A stretch of 64,000 bases of DNA from Bacteroidota bacterium (GTDB lineage Bacteria > Bacteroidota > Bacteroidia > Chitinophagales > Saprospiraceae): assembly GCA_016124585.1 (NCBI GenBank), contig WGNL01000021.1, positions 149,231 through 213,230 on the forward strand. Direction: 5' to 3'. The notes under the pieces are model-generated. The model was not told the DNA's origin. It ran no database searches and was given only the letters and a program-made list of their open reading frames with translations. Both the position numbers and the translations under genes were made by a program. This document shows positions 35,398-43,870 of this stretch, one piece after another. The stretch's first letter is position 1, and every line of letters begins with the position of its first letter.

Positions 35398-37065
35398 ATG
35401 ACTGACCTAGACATCGCAAGGACGATTACGCTGAAGCCAATCCAGCAAATCGCCGACCAACTCAACATTTCCCACGACGACCTCAACCTCTACGGCAAAT
35501 ACAAGGCAAAACTGCCATTGGGCCTCATCAACGAGGAAAAAATCAAGCAGAGCAAGCTTATCCTAGTTACGGCCATCTCCCCCACTCCAGCGGGTGAGGG
35601 GAAAACCACTGTCAGCATTGGGCTTTCACAAGGTTTGAACCGCACAGGCCGCAAGACCTGCGTGGTATTGCGTGAACCTTCGCTCGGCCCTGTATTCGGC
35701 ATCAAGGGCGGCGCTACGGGCGGCGGCTACTCCCAAGTGCTGCCGATGGAGGACATCAACCTACACTTCACAGGTGACCTTGCTGCGGTTGAAAAAGCGC
35801 ACAACCTGCTCAGTGCGCTGATTGACAATAATTTGCAAAGCAAAAAAGTAAGCCTTGGCCTCGACCCCCGGCAGATTTTCTGGAAGCGGGTCATGGACAT
35901 GAACGACCGTTCGCTCCGCAAAATCATCGTCGGGCTCGGTGGCACTGGCAACGGGATGCCCCGTGAGACGGGCTTCGACATCGCCGTGGCCTCGGAGGTG
36001 ATGGCCATCCTTTGCCTCTCCAACGACATCGAAGACCTCAAGCGCCGCCTCGGCAATATCTTCGTGGGCTACACGATGGATCGCCAGCCGATTTATGCCC
36101 GTGATTTGAAGGCCCACGGTGCCATGGCGGCGCTGCTGAAAGACGCCATACAGCCAAACCTCGTGCAGACATTGGAAGGCTATCCTGCCATCATCCACGG
36201 CGGGCCATTCGCCAACATCGCTCAGGGGACAAACACCGTCATTGCTACCAAAACTGGCCTCTCGCTTGCGGATTGGGTGGTGACGGAAGCAGGCTTCGGC
36301 TCCGACCTCGGTGCTGAGAAATTCATGGACATTAAGTGCCAAAGTGCTGGACTTGCCCCTAAAGCCATGTGCATCGTGGCCACCATCCGGGCGCTGAAAT
36401 ACCACGGTGGAGGTGACCTGAAACAGCTCACTGTACCGAACCCAGAGGCAGTGGAAAAGGGCTTGGTGAACTTGGAAAAACATTTGGAAAACACTCGCCT
36501 TTACGGCCTTCCCGCCGTCGTGGCCATCAACAAATTCACGACGGACACGGACGAGGAAATCGCATTGGTGAAAAACCGCTGTGAAAAAATGGGCTTCAAG
36601 GCTGTGGTCGCTGAAGTTTGGGCGAAAGGAGGCGAAGGTGCAATTGACCTCGCCAATGCTGTGGCAGAAGCGGCGGAAGGCTCTTCGAGCAAGTTCACGC
36701 CATTGTATGATTGGGCGTGGCCGATTGAAAAGAAAATTGAGACCATTGCTACGAAGGTTTACGGTGCAGCCAATGTGGAGTATTCAGCAGATGCAAAAAT
36801 TCACCTAAAGCGCATCACAAAATTAGGACTGGATGGCGCTGCTGTTTGCATCGCAAAAACACAAAAATCGTTGTCAGATAACCCAGCTTTGATTGGTCGC
36901 CCCAGTGGTTTTACCATCACCGTCCGGGAGATTGAGATTGCGGCAGGTGCCAATTTCGTTGTGCCCATTACGGGCGAGATGATGCGGATGCCCGGCCTGC
37001 CCGACCATCCCTCTGCGGAGAATATTGATATTGATGCGGAAGGGAATATTAGTGGTTTGTTTTGA
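35398..37065 (+). CDS. fhs: Formate--tetrahydrofolate ligase
   Basis: This 555-aa protein has the usual length of the family. The ATP-binding P-loop PTPAGEGKTTVSIGL, SLGPVFGIKGGATGGGYSQV and the conserved DINLHFTGD, TEAGFGSDLGAEKF and ATIRALKYHGG motifs are intact. The enzyme makes 10-formyl-tetrahydrofolate from formate, ATP and tetrahydrofolate in the cytoplasm for one-carbon metabolism. The gene stands alone. A long imperfect inverted repeat directly follows it. Confidence 0.97.
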   Translation: MTDLDIARTITLKPIQQIADQLNISHDDLNLYGKYKAKLPLGLINEEKIKQSKLILVTAISPTPAGEGKTTVSIGLSQGLNRTGRKTCVVLREPSLGPVFGIKGGATGGGYSQVLPMEDINLHFTGDLAAVEKAHNLLSALIDNNLQSKKVSLGLDPRQIFWKRVMDMNDRSLRKIIVGLGGTGNGMPRETGFDIAVASEVMAILCLSNDIEDLKRRLGNIFVGYTMDRQPIYARDLKAHGAMAALLKDAIQPNLVQTLEGYPAIIHGGPFANIAQGTNTVIATKTGLSLADWVVTEAGFGSDLGAEKFMDIKCQSAGLAPKAMCIVATIRALKYHGGGDLKQLTVPNPEAVEKGLVNLEKHLENTRLYGLPAVVAINKFTTDTDEEIALVKNRCEKMGFKAVVAEVWAKGGEGAIDLANAVAEAAEGSSSKFTPLYDWAWPIEKKIETIATKVYGAANVEYSADAKIHLKRITKLGLDGAAVCIAKTQKSLSDNPALIGRPSGFTITVREIEIAAGANFVVPITGEMMRMPGLPDHPSAENIDIDAEGNISGLF

Positions 37066-37086
37066 GCAAATTCAAACCTTAAAGAG

Positions 37087-37182
37087 CTTTGATTCAAGGT
37101 ATAAGATTCCAGAATTAAGTTAATTGTTTGGCAGGCTACAAAATCTTAAATCTGGAATCTTATTTTGTGTCTTAAATCAAAG
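37087..37182. repeat. Long imperfect inverted repeat after fhs
   Basis: The left arm (37087-37119) and right arm (37145-37182) are near-complete reverse complements, sharing CTTTGATT, ATAAGATTCCAGA and TTAAG blocks with a few gaps. The loop is ~25 bases. It may be a terminator, a MITE-like insertion or the relic of one. It ends 2 bases before the ATG of the frameshifted gene. Confidence 0.7.
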
Positions 37183-37184
37183 AT

Positions 37185-37458
37185 ATGACAGCAGAATCCT
37201 TCAAATCCTCTCCAAAACCCACCCAGCGACAATCCCCTCCTTGCCGCCCTCTGGTACGATGCTCAGGGCAACTGGGAAGCCGCACATAATATCGCCCAAG
37301 ACATCCACACCCGTGACGGCTCATGGCTGCATGCCTACCTCCACCGAAAAGAAGGCGACCAATGGAATGCTGGCTATTGGTACAGACAGGCGGGAAAGCC
37401 TGTGTTTACAAGGAGTTTAGAAGAGGAATGGGAGAAGTTGGTACAGGAGTTTTTATAA
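37185..37458 (+). pseudogene. Frameshifted small conserved gene (~90 aa)
   Basis: The ATG at 37185 starts MTAESFK, but the conserved body is read one base over, from about 37207 (PLQNPPSDNPLLAALWYDA) to TAA at 37456-37458. The body ends HAYLHRKEGDQWNAGYWYRQ..GKP and LEEEWEKLVQEFL, which I recognise as a small Bacteroidota family of unknown function. No in-frame start serves the body alone. One base gained or lost between 37200 and 37212 would restore a single gene, so this is either a recent frameshift or a sequencing error. Confidence 0.75.
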
Positions 37459-37462
37459 ATTA

Positions 37463-39364
37463 TCACTTTTTTAAACTTGGGTCCAGCCGATACGCCTTCT
37501 CAAAAAATGGCGCCCCTAGTTCCGGCTGTCCACTGTCCTTGTAGGCCGAACCAATGTAAAAATTCAACGTCGCATTATCTGGGTCGTATTCCAATCCCTG
37601 CTTAAACCATTTGATGGCTTCAGTGAAGTTCTTCTGCATAGCATTCACAGCACCGAGGTTGCGGAGCGCATCCACCATCCGGGGGTCGTACTGCACGGCT
37701 TTTTCGTACACCTCCTTGGCCTTATCGAGTTGGCCACTTTCGAAGAAAATAATGCCCATGTTGCTGTACACCAGTGGAAAATTGGGCTTGTACTTCAAGG
37801 CAAGGTTATAGTTTTCCATGGCCTTTTCGTAATTCTTTTCCCGATAGTAAGTGAGGCCAAGTTGCGAGTAGGCATCGTGATAGCCGGGGAACACTTCGAT
37901 AGCGTGCTCAAATCGTTTCCGGGCCCGCTCATAATACGCTTTTTGTTCTGTGGGGTCAGTAGATTTCAGGCCTTTTTGAACGATTTCGAGCCCGTAATGA
38001 AAGTTCAGCTTGGCACTGTTCGGCGAGGTTTCAATGTCGGTTTCGTAAAGTGTGTAGCTGTCCTTCCAAGCCATGTTCCTGCTGAAAGTGAGCGCGGAAA
38101 ATACCAACAAAATGACACCTGCCACAGCCAGTATCGCCGTGTTTTTGCCTAAAATATTGGTAGTAACTGTTGTATCTGCATTCCAATCCACCTTGAATAT
38201 TTTCATCAAAATCAAAGCGAGCGCCAAAGCAAAACCAGGTGAGGCCGAGTAAAGCAGCCGGTCGCCGTAACTGGTGCCGATGGTGATGAAGAGGTTGGTG
38301 AAAATGCTGAAATTGATAAAAAAGAACAGGATGGCAAAAGCCCAGAGACTGCGTTTGCGAAGCGAAAAAACAGCGAAAGCGCCCAAGCCAAGCCAAGCCA
38401 GCAGTGAGACGAGTACCCGCCAATCTGCCCAAGTGGTGAGTGGAATCTGGTTAAAACCAAAATCGCTGCACAGCGGGTACGGCACGAACAACGACCAGAG
38501 GTACTTGCCCAGCAACAAAAAAGCGTTTGCGTAATATGCCCCACCATCTGCAGCCACAAGGATGTTGTCGAGGGAATAGGTCTCGCCGGGGTTGGTCAAC
38601 GAGCCAATGACAGCCTTGCGCACTAGGATAAACAACAAGGCAGGGCCAAGGTATGGAAGCGTGGTCAGCGCAATTTTTTTCCCATCGCTTTTGGTGAAAA
38701 AATACATCATCAGTGGCACGATGGCCACAAAAGTGACGGCATTTTCTTTACTAAAAAGCGCCAATGTATAACTTACCAGTGAGGCAATCATCGCCCCTAT
38801 TTTATTGGTAGTCAAATATTTATGCAAAAAGAAAAGCGCCAGCGTTGCGAAGCCGAACATCACGATTTCATCCCGGCTCTTGATATTGGCGACCACCTCC
38901 ACATGCACCGGGTGTACCATGAAAAACAGTGTTCCGAGCAGTGGTAAAAGTAGATTATAGTCCTTCATCCACTTGGCCAACGTAACAAAAAGCAATGCCC
39001 CACTTAGGGCGTACAGCAATATATTGATGAAATGGCTAAACGCAGGCTTGTCCGGGGCGATGGCCCATTCGATGGCGAACATCGTCATGGGAATGGGACG
39101 GTAGAGCTCGCCGGGACTGTTCCAATAGCCGTGGCGGCTATGATATTTCCACAGGTCAGGTATGCCGGCGAAGCCCCGTTTGGTGATGAAGTTTTCCTTG
39201 ATGACGGAGAAGTCGTCTAGGACATAATCAAAATTGACGGTGTTGAGATAGAGCAAGAAACTGAAAGCAGCGATACCCAGCGCCCAAGGGAGGAGGCGGA
39301 CTTGGTTGGTTTTCACCTGTTTTGGTTGTTGAACGGCTTTCGGCTTGTTTTTCTTTTGCGACAT
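37463..39364 (-). CDS. Polytopic membrane protein with TPR tail (TMTC-like)
   Basis: The ATG at 39364 (MSQKKNKPKAV) is preferred over one 24 bases upstream. The 633-aa protein has about ten transmembrane segments in the first ~420 residues, with loop motifs FDYVLDDFSVI, ELYRPIPMTMFAIEW and VHPVHVEVVANIKSRDEI. These resemble the GT-C fold of TMTC-type mannosyltransferases (Asp-Asp in the first loop). The C-terminal third holds at least four TPRs (YSQLGLTYYREKNYEKAMENY and similar). A lipid-linked glycosyltransferase role is likely by family resemblance; the acceptor is unknown. Confidence 0.8.
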   Translation of the reverse strand: MSQKKNKPKAVQQPKQVKTNQVRLLPWALGIAAFSFLLYLNTVNFDYVLDDFSVIKENFITKRGFAGIPDLWKYHSRHGYWNSPGELYRPIPMTMFAIEWAIAPDKPAFSHFINILLYALSGALLFVTLAKWMKDYNLLLPLLGTLFFMVHPVHVEVVANIKSRDEIVMFGFATLALFFLHKYLTTNKIGAMIASLVSYTLALFSKENAVTFVAIVPLMMYFFTKSDGKKIALTTLPYLGPALLFILVRKAVIGSLTNPGETYSLDNILVAADGGAYYANAFLLLGKYLWSLFVPYPLCSDFGFNQIPLTTWADWRVLVSLLAWLGLGAFAVFSLRKRSLWAFAILFFFINFSIFTNLFITIGTSYGDRLLYSASPGFALALALILMKIFKVDWNADTTVTTNILGKNTAILAVAGVILLVFSALTFSRNMAWKDSYTLYETDIETSPNSAKLNFHYGLEIVQKGLKSTDPTEQKAYYERARKRFEHAIEVFPGYHDAYSQLGLTYYREKNYEKAMENYNLALKYKPNFPLVYSNMGIIFFESGQLDKAKEVYEKAVQYDPRMVDALRNLGAVNAMQKNFTEAIKWFKQGLEYDPDNATLNFYIGSAYKDSGQPELGAPFFEKAYRLDPSLKK

Positions 39365-39561
39365 ATTGCTGTGTTTGAATGCTTGCAAATGTAATAGATA
39401 GGCTCAATTTTTCACGCCAAGTCGTGGTCGCTTGTCTTCACCACAGGCCATGTGTGCACAAAATGCGTTCAATTTAGGTGTGAATCAAGGCGTGGACAGG
39501 TCGCCTTTGGCGATGACAAACATGACGCACAATGAGACTTAGCTAAGGCAATTATCCCTGA

Positions 39562-39600
39562 CTATCAACTTTTTATAAATTCTATCAACCCTTATCAACC
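39562..39600 (-). repeat. GTTGATAA-type repeat at the 3' end of the LuxE-like gene
   Basis: On the minus strand, GGTTGATAAGGGTTGATAGA is followed by TTTATAAAAAGTTGATAG. The first units code the last residues of the LuxE-like protein and its stop codon. Similar runs occur at 46652, 46746 and 48974. Confidence 0.6.
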
Positions 39601-40598
39601 ATCAGATTACACCCCCGCACATCAGAATTGTCCACTCGCCCAAGCACCTCGAAACTGCCATCCTCGAAAACCCGACCCAGGTCATCCGTAGCGATGAAGG
39701 CGCAGGTGTCAAGGTTGGCAAGGTCAATCAGATTGAGGATACCTGTTTTGCTAGTTTTTTGCAGGGTGAGCGGGTCAGTGATTTCCCGGGTGAAAGCCCG
39801 AAGGGTCGGGGCGGGACGGAACAGCCCGTCGCCAGCGGAATAGGCTTGCGAGAATAGTTCAGTCATGCCATATTCAGAGTGTATGGCAGGCACGTTTAAA
39901 GCAGTTTTGAGGATGTCGTGGAGTTCAAAACGGGTAAGTTCCCGACGGCGGCCTTTCATACCGCCTGTTTCCATGATGGTAACATGCTGTAAATCAAGCG
40001 AGTAGTGCTCGGCAATATCAAGGAGTGCAAAGGAGACTCCTAGTAGGAGGATACGTGGATTGGAGGATTGGAGGATTGGAGGTACGGCGAAGATATTCAC
40101 CAATTCCTCCAAATTATTCAAAAAAAAGCCACTCTGTGGATGCTTTGAAAGTTGAATAAAATGCTCGGCCATGACGACGAGGCTGCTGCCCGTCCGCTCC
40201 AAATAGCTGGGTAGCAGCGCCAAAACAAGCCATTCCGATGGGTCGCCGTAAAATGGTCGAAAGCCATGGACAGTATTTTTTTTATAAAAACCAAGGTCAC
40301 GGACGTGGTGTCGACTGGTTGTTTCGCCCGTAGTGCCACTACTTGTGAAAGTGGTTTCGGGTTTCCAATCACCCGTTTTTACTTCGTAGTTTTTGAAGAA
40401 TTGGATGGGTAGAAACGGGATTTGCTCAACCGCTTTAACTACCTGAACATCAACATTTAACAAAGAAAGATAGCGTCCATACAAAAGATTGTGAGCAGCT
40501 TGGAATCGGAAAATTTCAAGGGCCAATGCATCGAAACCAGTGCCGTTGAAGGCTTGGAGTTTATCATAAATTGAAGCTCTTGCTTGCTCGTAGGACAT
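39585..40598 (-). CDS. LuxE-like acyl-protein synthetase/AMP-dependent enzyme
   Basis: This 337-aa protein resembles the LuxE acyl-protein synthetase family, part of the adenylate-forming superfamily. It shows TTFTSSGTTGETTSRHHV (nucleotide-binding loop), LVLALLPSYLERTGSSLV, MEYG-like EYGMTELFSQAYS and, near the C-terminus, FIATDDLGRVFEDGSFEVLGRVD. Such enzymes activate an acyl group with ATP; in Bacteroidota they are often tied to aldehyde, polyketide or surface-glycan pathways. No reductase or synthase is adjacent, so the substrate is unknown. An in-frame tandem repeat of GGATTGGA lies inside at 40057-40082. Confidence 0.85.
   Translation of the reverse strand: MSYEQARASIYDKLQAFNGTGFDALALEIFRFQAAHNLLYGRYLSLLNVDVQVVKAVEQIPFLPIQFFKNYEVKTGDWKPETTFTSSGTTGETTSRHHVRDLGFYKKNTVHGFRPFYGDPSEWLVLALLPSYLERTGSSLVVMAEHFIQLSKHPQSGFFLNNLEELVNIFAVPPILQSSNPRILLLGVSFALLDIAEHYSLDLQHVTIMETGGMKGRRRELTRFELHDILKTALNVPAIHSEYGMTELFSQAYSAGDGLFRPAPTLRAFTREITDPLTLQKTSKTGILNLIDLANLDTCAFIATDDLGRVFEDGSFEVLGRVDNSDVRGCNLMVDKG
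40057..40082 (+). repeat. In-frame GGATTGGA tandem repeat
   Basis: Three units of GGATTGGA/GGATTGGAGG lie within the LuxE-like gene and code PPILQSSNPRI on the minus strand. The unit is 8-9 bases, so copy-number changes would shift the frame unless three bases at a time. Confidence 0.7.
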
Positions 40599-40682
40599 TT
40601 GTCGTTAAATAGTTTAGGTTGCAAAACTCGGTGGTTTGACAATCGTTTTAGAGTCTAATTTTCACCTAAAAATTATTTCTCT

Positions 40683-41306
40683 ATGAAAAAACTAGCTTTC
40701 TTTTTAACGCTTTCACTTTTCTCTATCCGCTCATTTTCGCAGCTATCATTCTCACCATTAGTGGCTGCAAATTTTTCAAAGGCAAGCACAAATAAAAGTG
40801 AATTCAGTACTTCCCGTGTGTTAAGATACACAGTGGGTATCCAGTCAAGTTACCATATCAACGATGAAATTTCGGCAGGCTTGGGCCTTCAATTTAGCAC
40901 AAAGGGTTACGAGGATAACGCAGGCGCCTACCGTCTCGCTGAAGCGGCAAAGTTTCAGTATTTTGAAGCAAACCCGTTTTTTGAATATCGACCAATTAAA
41001 TTTTTGGGCGTTGTCGTTGGTGGGAATGTAGCTTACCTGAATTCCCTCGAATACAAGTATATTGGTGAATGGCAGAAACCGGTCAAAGGTCATTTGTATT
41101 CCGAAAATTGGGATGTTCAAATTGCTGGAGGACTTAAATACTACTGGGGAGATGCCTTTGTTAGCCTACTATTTTCGCAAAGCATTTTACCATTTGAGAA
41201 AATATTTTTCACTGACGCAAACGGTATTACGACTTCTTCGTTAAAAGAATATCACCAAAGCATTTCCTTAGGCGTTGGTTACAACTTACATCTGAAGAAA
41301 AAATAG
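40683..41306 (+). CDS. Outer-membrane beta-barrel protein (PorT-like)
   Basis: This 207-aa protein has a signal peptide (FFLTLSLFSIRSFS) followed by alternating amphipathic strands ending in aromatic residues (LRYTVGIQSSYHI, ISAGLGLQFSTKGY, FFEYRPIKFLGVVVGG, ISLGVGYNLHL). This is the usual pattern of Bacteroidota outer-membrane beta-barrel proteins of the PorT/OMP_b-brl_2 type. No ligand is indicated. It is followed 32 bases later by a lipoprotein gene and may share its transcript. Confidence 0.8.
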   Translation: MKKLAFFLTLSLFSIRSFSQLSFSPLVAANFSKASTNKSEFSTSRVLRYTVGIQSSYHINDEISAGLGLQFSTKGYEDNAGAYRLAEAAKFQYFEANPFFEYRPIKFLGVVVGGNVAYLNSLEYKYIGEWQKPVKGHLYSENWDVQIAGGLKYYWGDAFVSLLFSQSILPFEKIFFTDANGITTSSLKEYHQSISLGVGYNLHLKKK

Positions 41307-41338
41307 CCTAATTTGGCTTCGCAAAAAATCGCACCAGC

Positions 41339-41845
41339 ATGAAAATTTCAAACTATTTCAATTTTTTCCTTTTTTCCAGTGGTATTTTCTTGCTGGTGCT
41401 CACTTTTGGCTGCGTCAACCCACCTGAGTATCCCATCGTTCCAAATATCCAATTCGTATCCATGACCAAGGATACCATGCCGAGGGGTTTCGCCTCAGAT
41501 TCTACCCTCATCACACTCAGCTTTACAGATGGCGATGGCGACATTGGCCGGAAAGACACTGTCAGCGATATTTTCATTATTGACGGTCGGGACAGCAACG
41601 TGACACGAGGCCGCATCCCTTTTGTACCAGAATTGGGAGCTTCCAATGGTATCAAAGGCGAGATTTCCGTGGTCATTGACAACAGCTGCTGTATCTTCCC
41701 CAACCCACTCTACGATGGCTGCTCCGAAACTTTCCCCGGATACCCTTACGACCCTGTCACTTTCTCGATATATATCATGGACCGAAAAGGCAACCAGAGT
41801 AACACCGTTGTGCTGCCGCCCATTTATATGCGCTGTTTTGAATAG
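41339..41845 (+). CDS. Hypothetical lipoprotein, 168 aa
   Basis: A signal with a hydrophobic core and the lipobox LTFGC (Cys25) suggests outer-membrane anchoring. The mature part has an Ig-like beta-strand pattern, with FTDGDGDIGRKDTVSDIFIIDGRD (a Ca-binding-type Asp/Gly loop) and a Cys-rich stretch NSCCIFPNPLYDGC. The family is not identified. It lies behind the PorT-like gene. Confidence 0.75.
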   Translation: MKISNYFNFFLFSSGIFLLVLTFGCVNPPEYPIVPNIQFVSMTKDTMPRGFASDSTLITLSFTDGDGDIGRKDTVSDIFIIDGRDSNVTRGRIPFVPELGASNGIKGEISVVIDNSCCIFPNPLYDGCSETFPGYPYDPVTFSIYIMDRKGNQSNTVVLPPIYMRCFE

Positions 41846-41855
41846 TTGATAATTT

Positions 41856-42209
41856 TCAATTATTCAGTTTCTCCTTGGCATCAGCCACAGTCTTGGGTGC
41901 ATTTCCCACCCAGAATTCCTCTCCGTCAATGATGACGGGCCTTTTCAAAAAAGTGTATTCCTCTAAGATATTATTGCGGAAATCCTGCTCAGTCAGGTGC
42001 TTGTCCTTAAGTCCCAGTGATTTATACTTCATGGCTTGCTTGCTGAAAAGCGCCTCGTAGCTGCCTGTTTTTTCCTTCAGCCAATCCAGCACTTCAGGCT
42101 GGATATTTTGCTCCTTGATGTTCTGACGCTCGAATCCTGGCAGTTCGCACAGCTCGCCCATGATTCGCTGACATGTTCCACAATTGTTGAGGAGGAAGAC
42201 TTTTTTCAT
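41856..42209 (-). CDS. ArsC/Spx-family thioredoxin-like protein
   Basis: This 117-aa protein has an N-terminal NNCGTCQRIM with Cys9 and Cys12, then IKEQNIQPEVLDWLKEKTG and FLKRPVIIDGEEFWVG with the cis-Pro typical of thioredoxin-fold ArsC/Spx relatives. Many such proteins are arsenate reductases, Spx-like or glutaredoxin-like; the exact role is not clear from sequence. It is divergent from the nucleoside-phosphorylase gene. Confidence 0.85.
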   Translation of the reverse strand: MKKVFLLNNCGTCQRIMGELCELPGFERQNIKEQNIQPEVLDWLKEKTGSYEALFSKQAMKYKSLGLKDKHLTEQDFRNNILEEYTFLKRPVIIDGEEFWVGNAPKTVADAKEKLNN

Positions 42210-42214
42210 AGTTT

Positions 42215-42241
42215 GGTGACTGGTGAATTGTGAATGGTTGG
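42215..42241 (+). repeat. GGTGA.T tandem repeat in divergent promoter region
   Basis: Degenerate GGTGACT, GGTGAATT, GTGAATGG units upstream of the ArsC-like gene. Related units occur at 49881-49944. Confidence 0.6.
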
Positions 42242-42330
42242 GGAAGCCGCAAGTTTAGGGAAGATTGCTGGAAGCGGCCATTAGCTTTGGTTTTTCTTGC
42301 GAAAAAAATACAAACTACCTTCGCCCTTCC

Positions 42331-42359
42331 AGTCACTAATCACCAAATCACTAATCACA
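42331..42359 (+). repeat. TCACTAATCAC tandem repeat before nucleoside-phosphorylase gene
   Basis: TCACTAATCACCAAATCACTAATCACAA is cut here to its repeat unit TCACTAATCAC, present twice. It ends at the A before the start codon ATG at 42360, so it occupies the expected ribosome-binding region. Confidence 0.65.
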
Positions 42360-43229
42360 ATGTCATTAGCACTTTCCGAACTCATCCTACACCCCGACGG
42401 CAGCATTTACCACCTGCACCTGCTGCCAGAACAAATCGCTGACACTATATTTTTCGTCGGTGACCCCGACCGGGTGCCAAAGGTTTCAAAGCATTTCGAC
42501 CGAATAGAACACCAGGTGCAGAAACGGGAATTCGTTACGCACACGGGCGAATTGGGAGGAAAACGGGTTTCCGTCATTTCCACGGGCATTGGGCCGGACA
42601 ATATTGACATTGTGATGAACGAGTTGGATGCCCTTGTGAACATTGATTTTTCAACAAGAACCATCAAAGAGAAGCTCACATCGCTCAACATCATCCGCAT
42701 CGGCACCAGCGGAAGCCTATCTGAAACGGTTCCTGTTGACAGTTTTTTGGTCTCCTCTATGGCACTCGGATTGGATAATCTGCTACACTACTACGACTAT
42801 CCGGCAAGACCAAAAGAGGAAATGCTGCGGCAAGCGTTTACCGCTTTTACAGCTAGCCTCAATACCAATTTGAATCCCATTGGTGTTGAGGCAGACCAGG
42901 GCCTGGTGAGCCGTTTCGGGAAAAATATGCACCGGGGAATCACACTGACATGCCCCGGTTTTTATGCCCCCCAGGGCAGACGTTTGCGTTTAGGCAGTAT
43001 TTTTCAATCAAGTTTTTTTGAAAAAATAGGCCAGTTCAGCTTCGGAGGGTTGCATGTCACCAATTTTGAAATGGAGACCGCTGCCATCCTCGGACTTGCC
43101 AATCTGCTCGGCCACAAGGCCACAGCCTGCAATGCCATCCTTGCCAACCGCATCACGGGTGAGTTTTCAAAAGACACGAAGAAATTGGAGGAGCGGCTGA
43201 TTGAACAGGTGCTTAGTTGCGAATTTTAA
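42360..43229 (+). CDS. Nucleoside phosphorylase (uridine phosphorylase-like)
   Basis: The ATG at 42360 gives 289 aa. The PNP/UDP-phosphorylase fold shows FFVGDPDRVPKVS (phosphate site), ISTGIGPDNIDIVMNEL, IRIGTSGSL and the nucleoside-binding FEMETAAILGLANLLG. The enzyme cleaves uridine or a related nucleoside with phosphate in the cytoplasm for salvage. The neighbouring small gene follows after 12 bases and is likely co-transcribed. Confidence 0.93.
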   Translation: MSLALSELILHPDGSIYHLHLLPEQIADTIFFVGDPDRVPKVSKHFDRIEHQVQKREFVTHTGELGGKRVSVISTGIGPDNIDIVMNELDALVNIDFSTRTIKEKLTSLNIIRIGTSGSLSETVPVDSFLVSSMALGLDNLLHYYDYPARPKEEMLRQAFTAFTASLNTNLNPIGVEADQGLVSRFGKNMHRGITLTCPGFYAPQGRRLRLGSIFQSSFFEKIGQFSFGGLHVTNFEMETAAILGLANLLGHKATACNAILANRITGEFSKDTKKLEERLIEQVLSCEF

Positions 43230-43241
43230 AATCAAAATCAC

Positions 43242-43742
43242 ATGATAGATACAAACTTCTATTTGGAAGAATTTCAAAAAATTAACGAGCAGCTCAATCC
43301 CGATATTCTCGCTGAAAAGCAACTTGAAGTAGCAGTGGGGACTTACCTAGATGCTGTCTTTTTGAAACTATACAAAAAGGCGTGGTCAAACCCGCTGGAA
43401 GATGCACTAACAGCCGAAACCCGGATTTTCTTCGCCATTTGGATTGACAACTCAAATTTGAAAGCCCAAAGAATAGCCTACAACATCCACGCACTGAAAT
43501 TGCGAAAATTGAAAGGTTACTCCATAGAAAGCCGGAAATTTGCAGCTAGTTTCAGGGACAAATTCAAGCATTTTGAAAACGACTGGCCACATGTAAACTT
43601 GAAATTAGGGCCATTGACGCTGTTGGAGGGTTGGATAAATTTTGATGAAGGAAGTTACAAAACCGAGATGTTGAAACTGGCTCAAAATTTTTACACCATA
43701 GCACATTTGGTTGATAACACGTTAAATGAGTTTAAGAAATAG
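43242..43742 (+). CDS. Conserved hypothetical protein, 166 aa
   Basis: This is a soluble, mostly helical protein without signal peptide. Visible stretches are LYKKAWSNPLEDALTAETRIFFAIW, QRIAYNIHALKLRKLKG and a C-terminal MLKLAQNFYTIAHLVDNTL. I do not recognise the family. The frame closes well and lies 12 bases behind the nucleoside-phosphorylase gene, so it is probably real and co-expressed. Confidence 0.7.
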   Translation: MIDTNFYLEEFQKINEQLNPDILAEKQLEVAVGTYLDAVFLKLYKKAWSNPLEDALTAETRIFFAIWIDNSNLKAQRIAYNIHALKLRKLKGYSIESRKFAASFRDKFKHFENDWPHVNLKLGPLTLLEGWINFDEGSYKTEMLKLAQNFYTIAHLVDNTLNEFKK

Positions 43743-43870
43743 TGTTTTTCAGTTTGGTAAAATCAATGCTTTCAAAAGCACAAATCATTGCTTTTGCATA
43801 GTTTTGCAACTCGAAACCTTGCCCTTCCGTTTGAGCCATTTTACGAAGTTTCACTAAATAAATATCAAAC

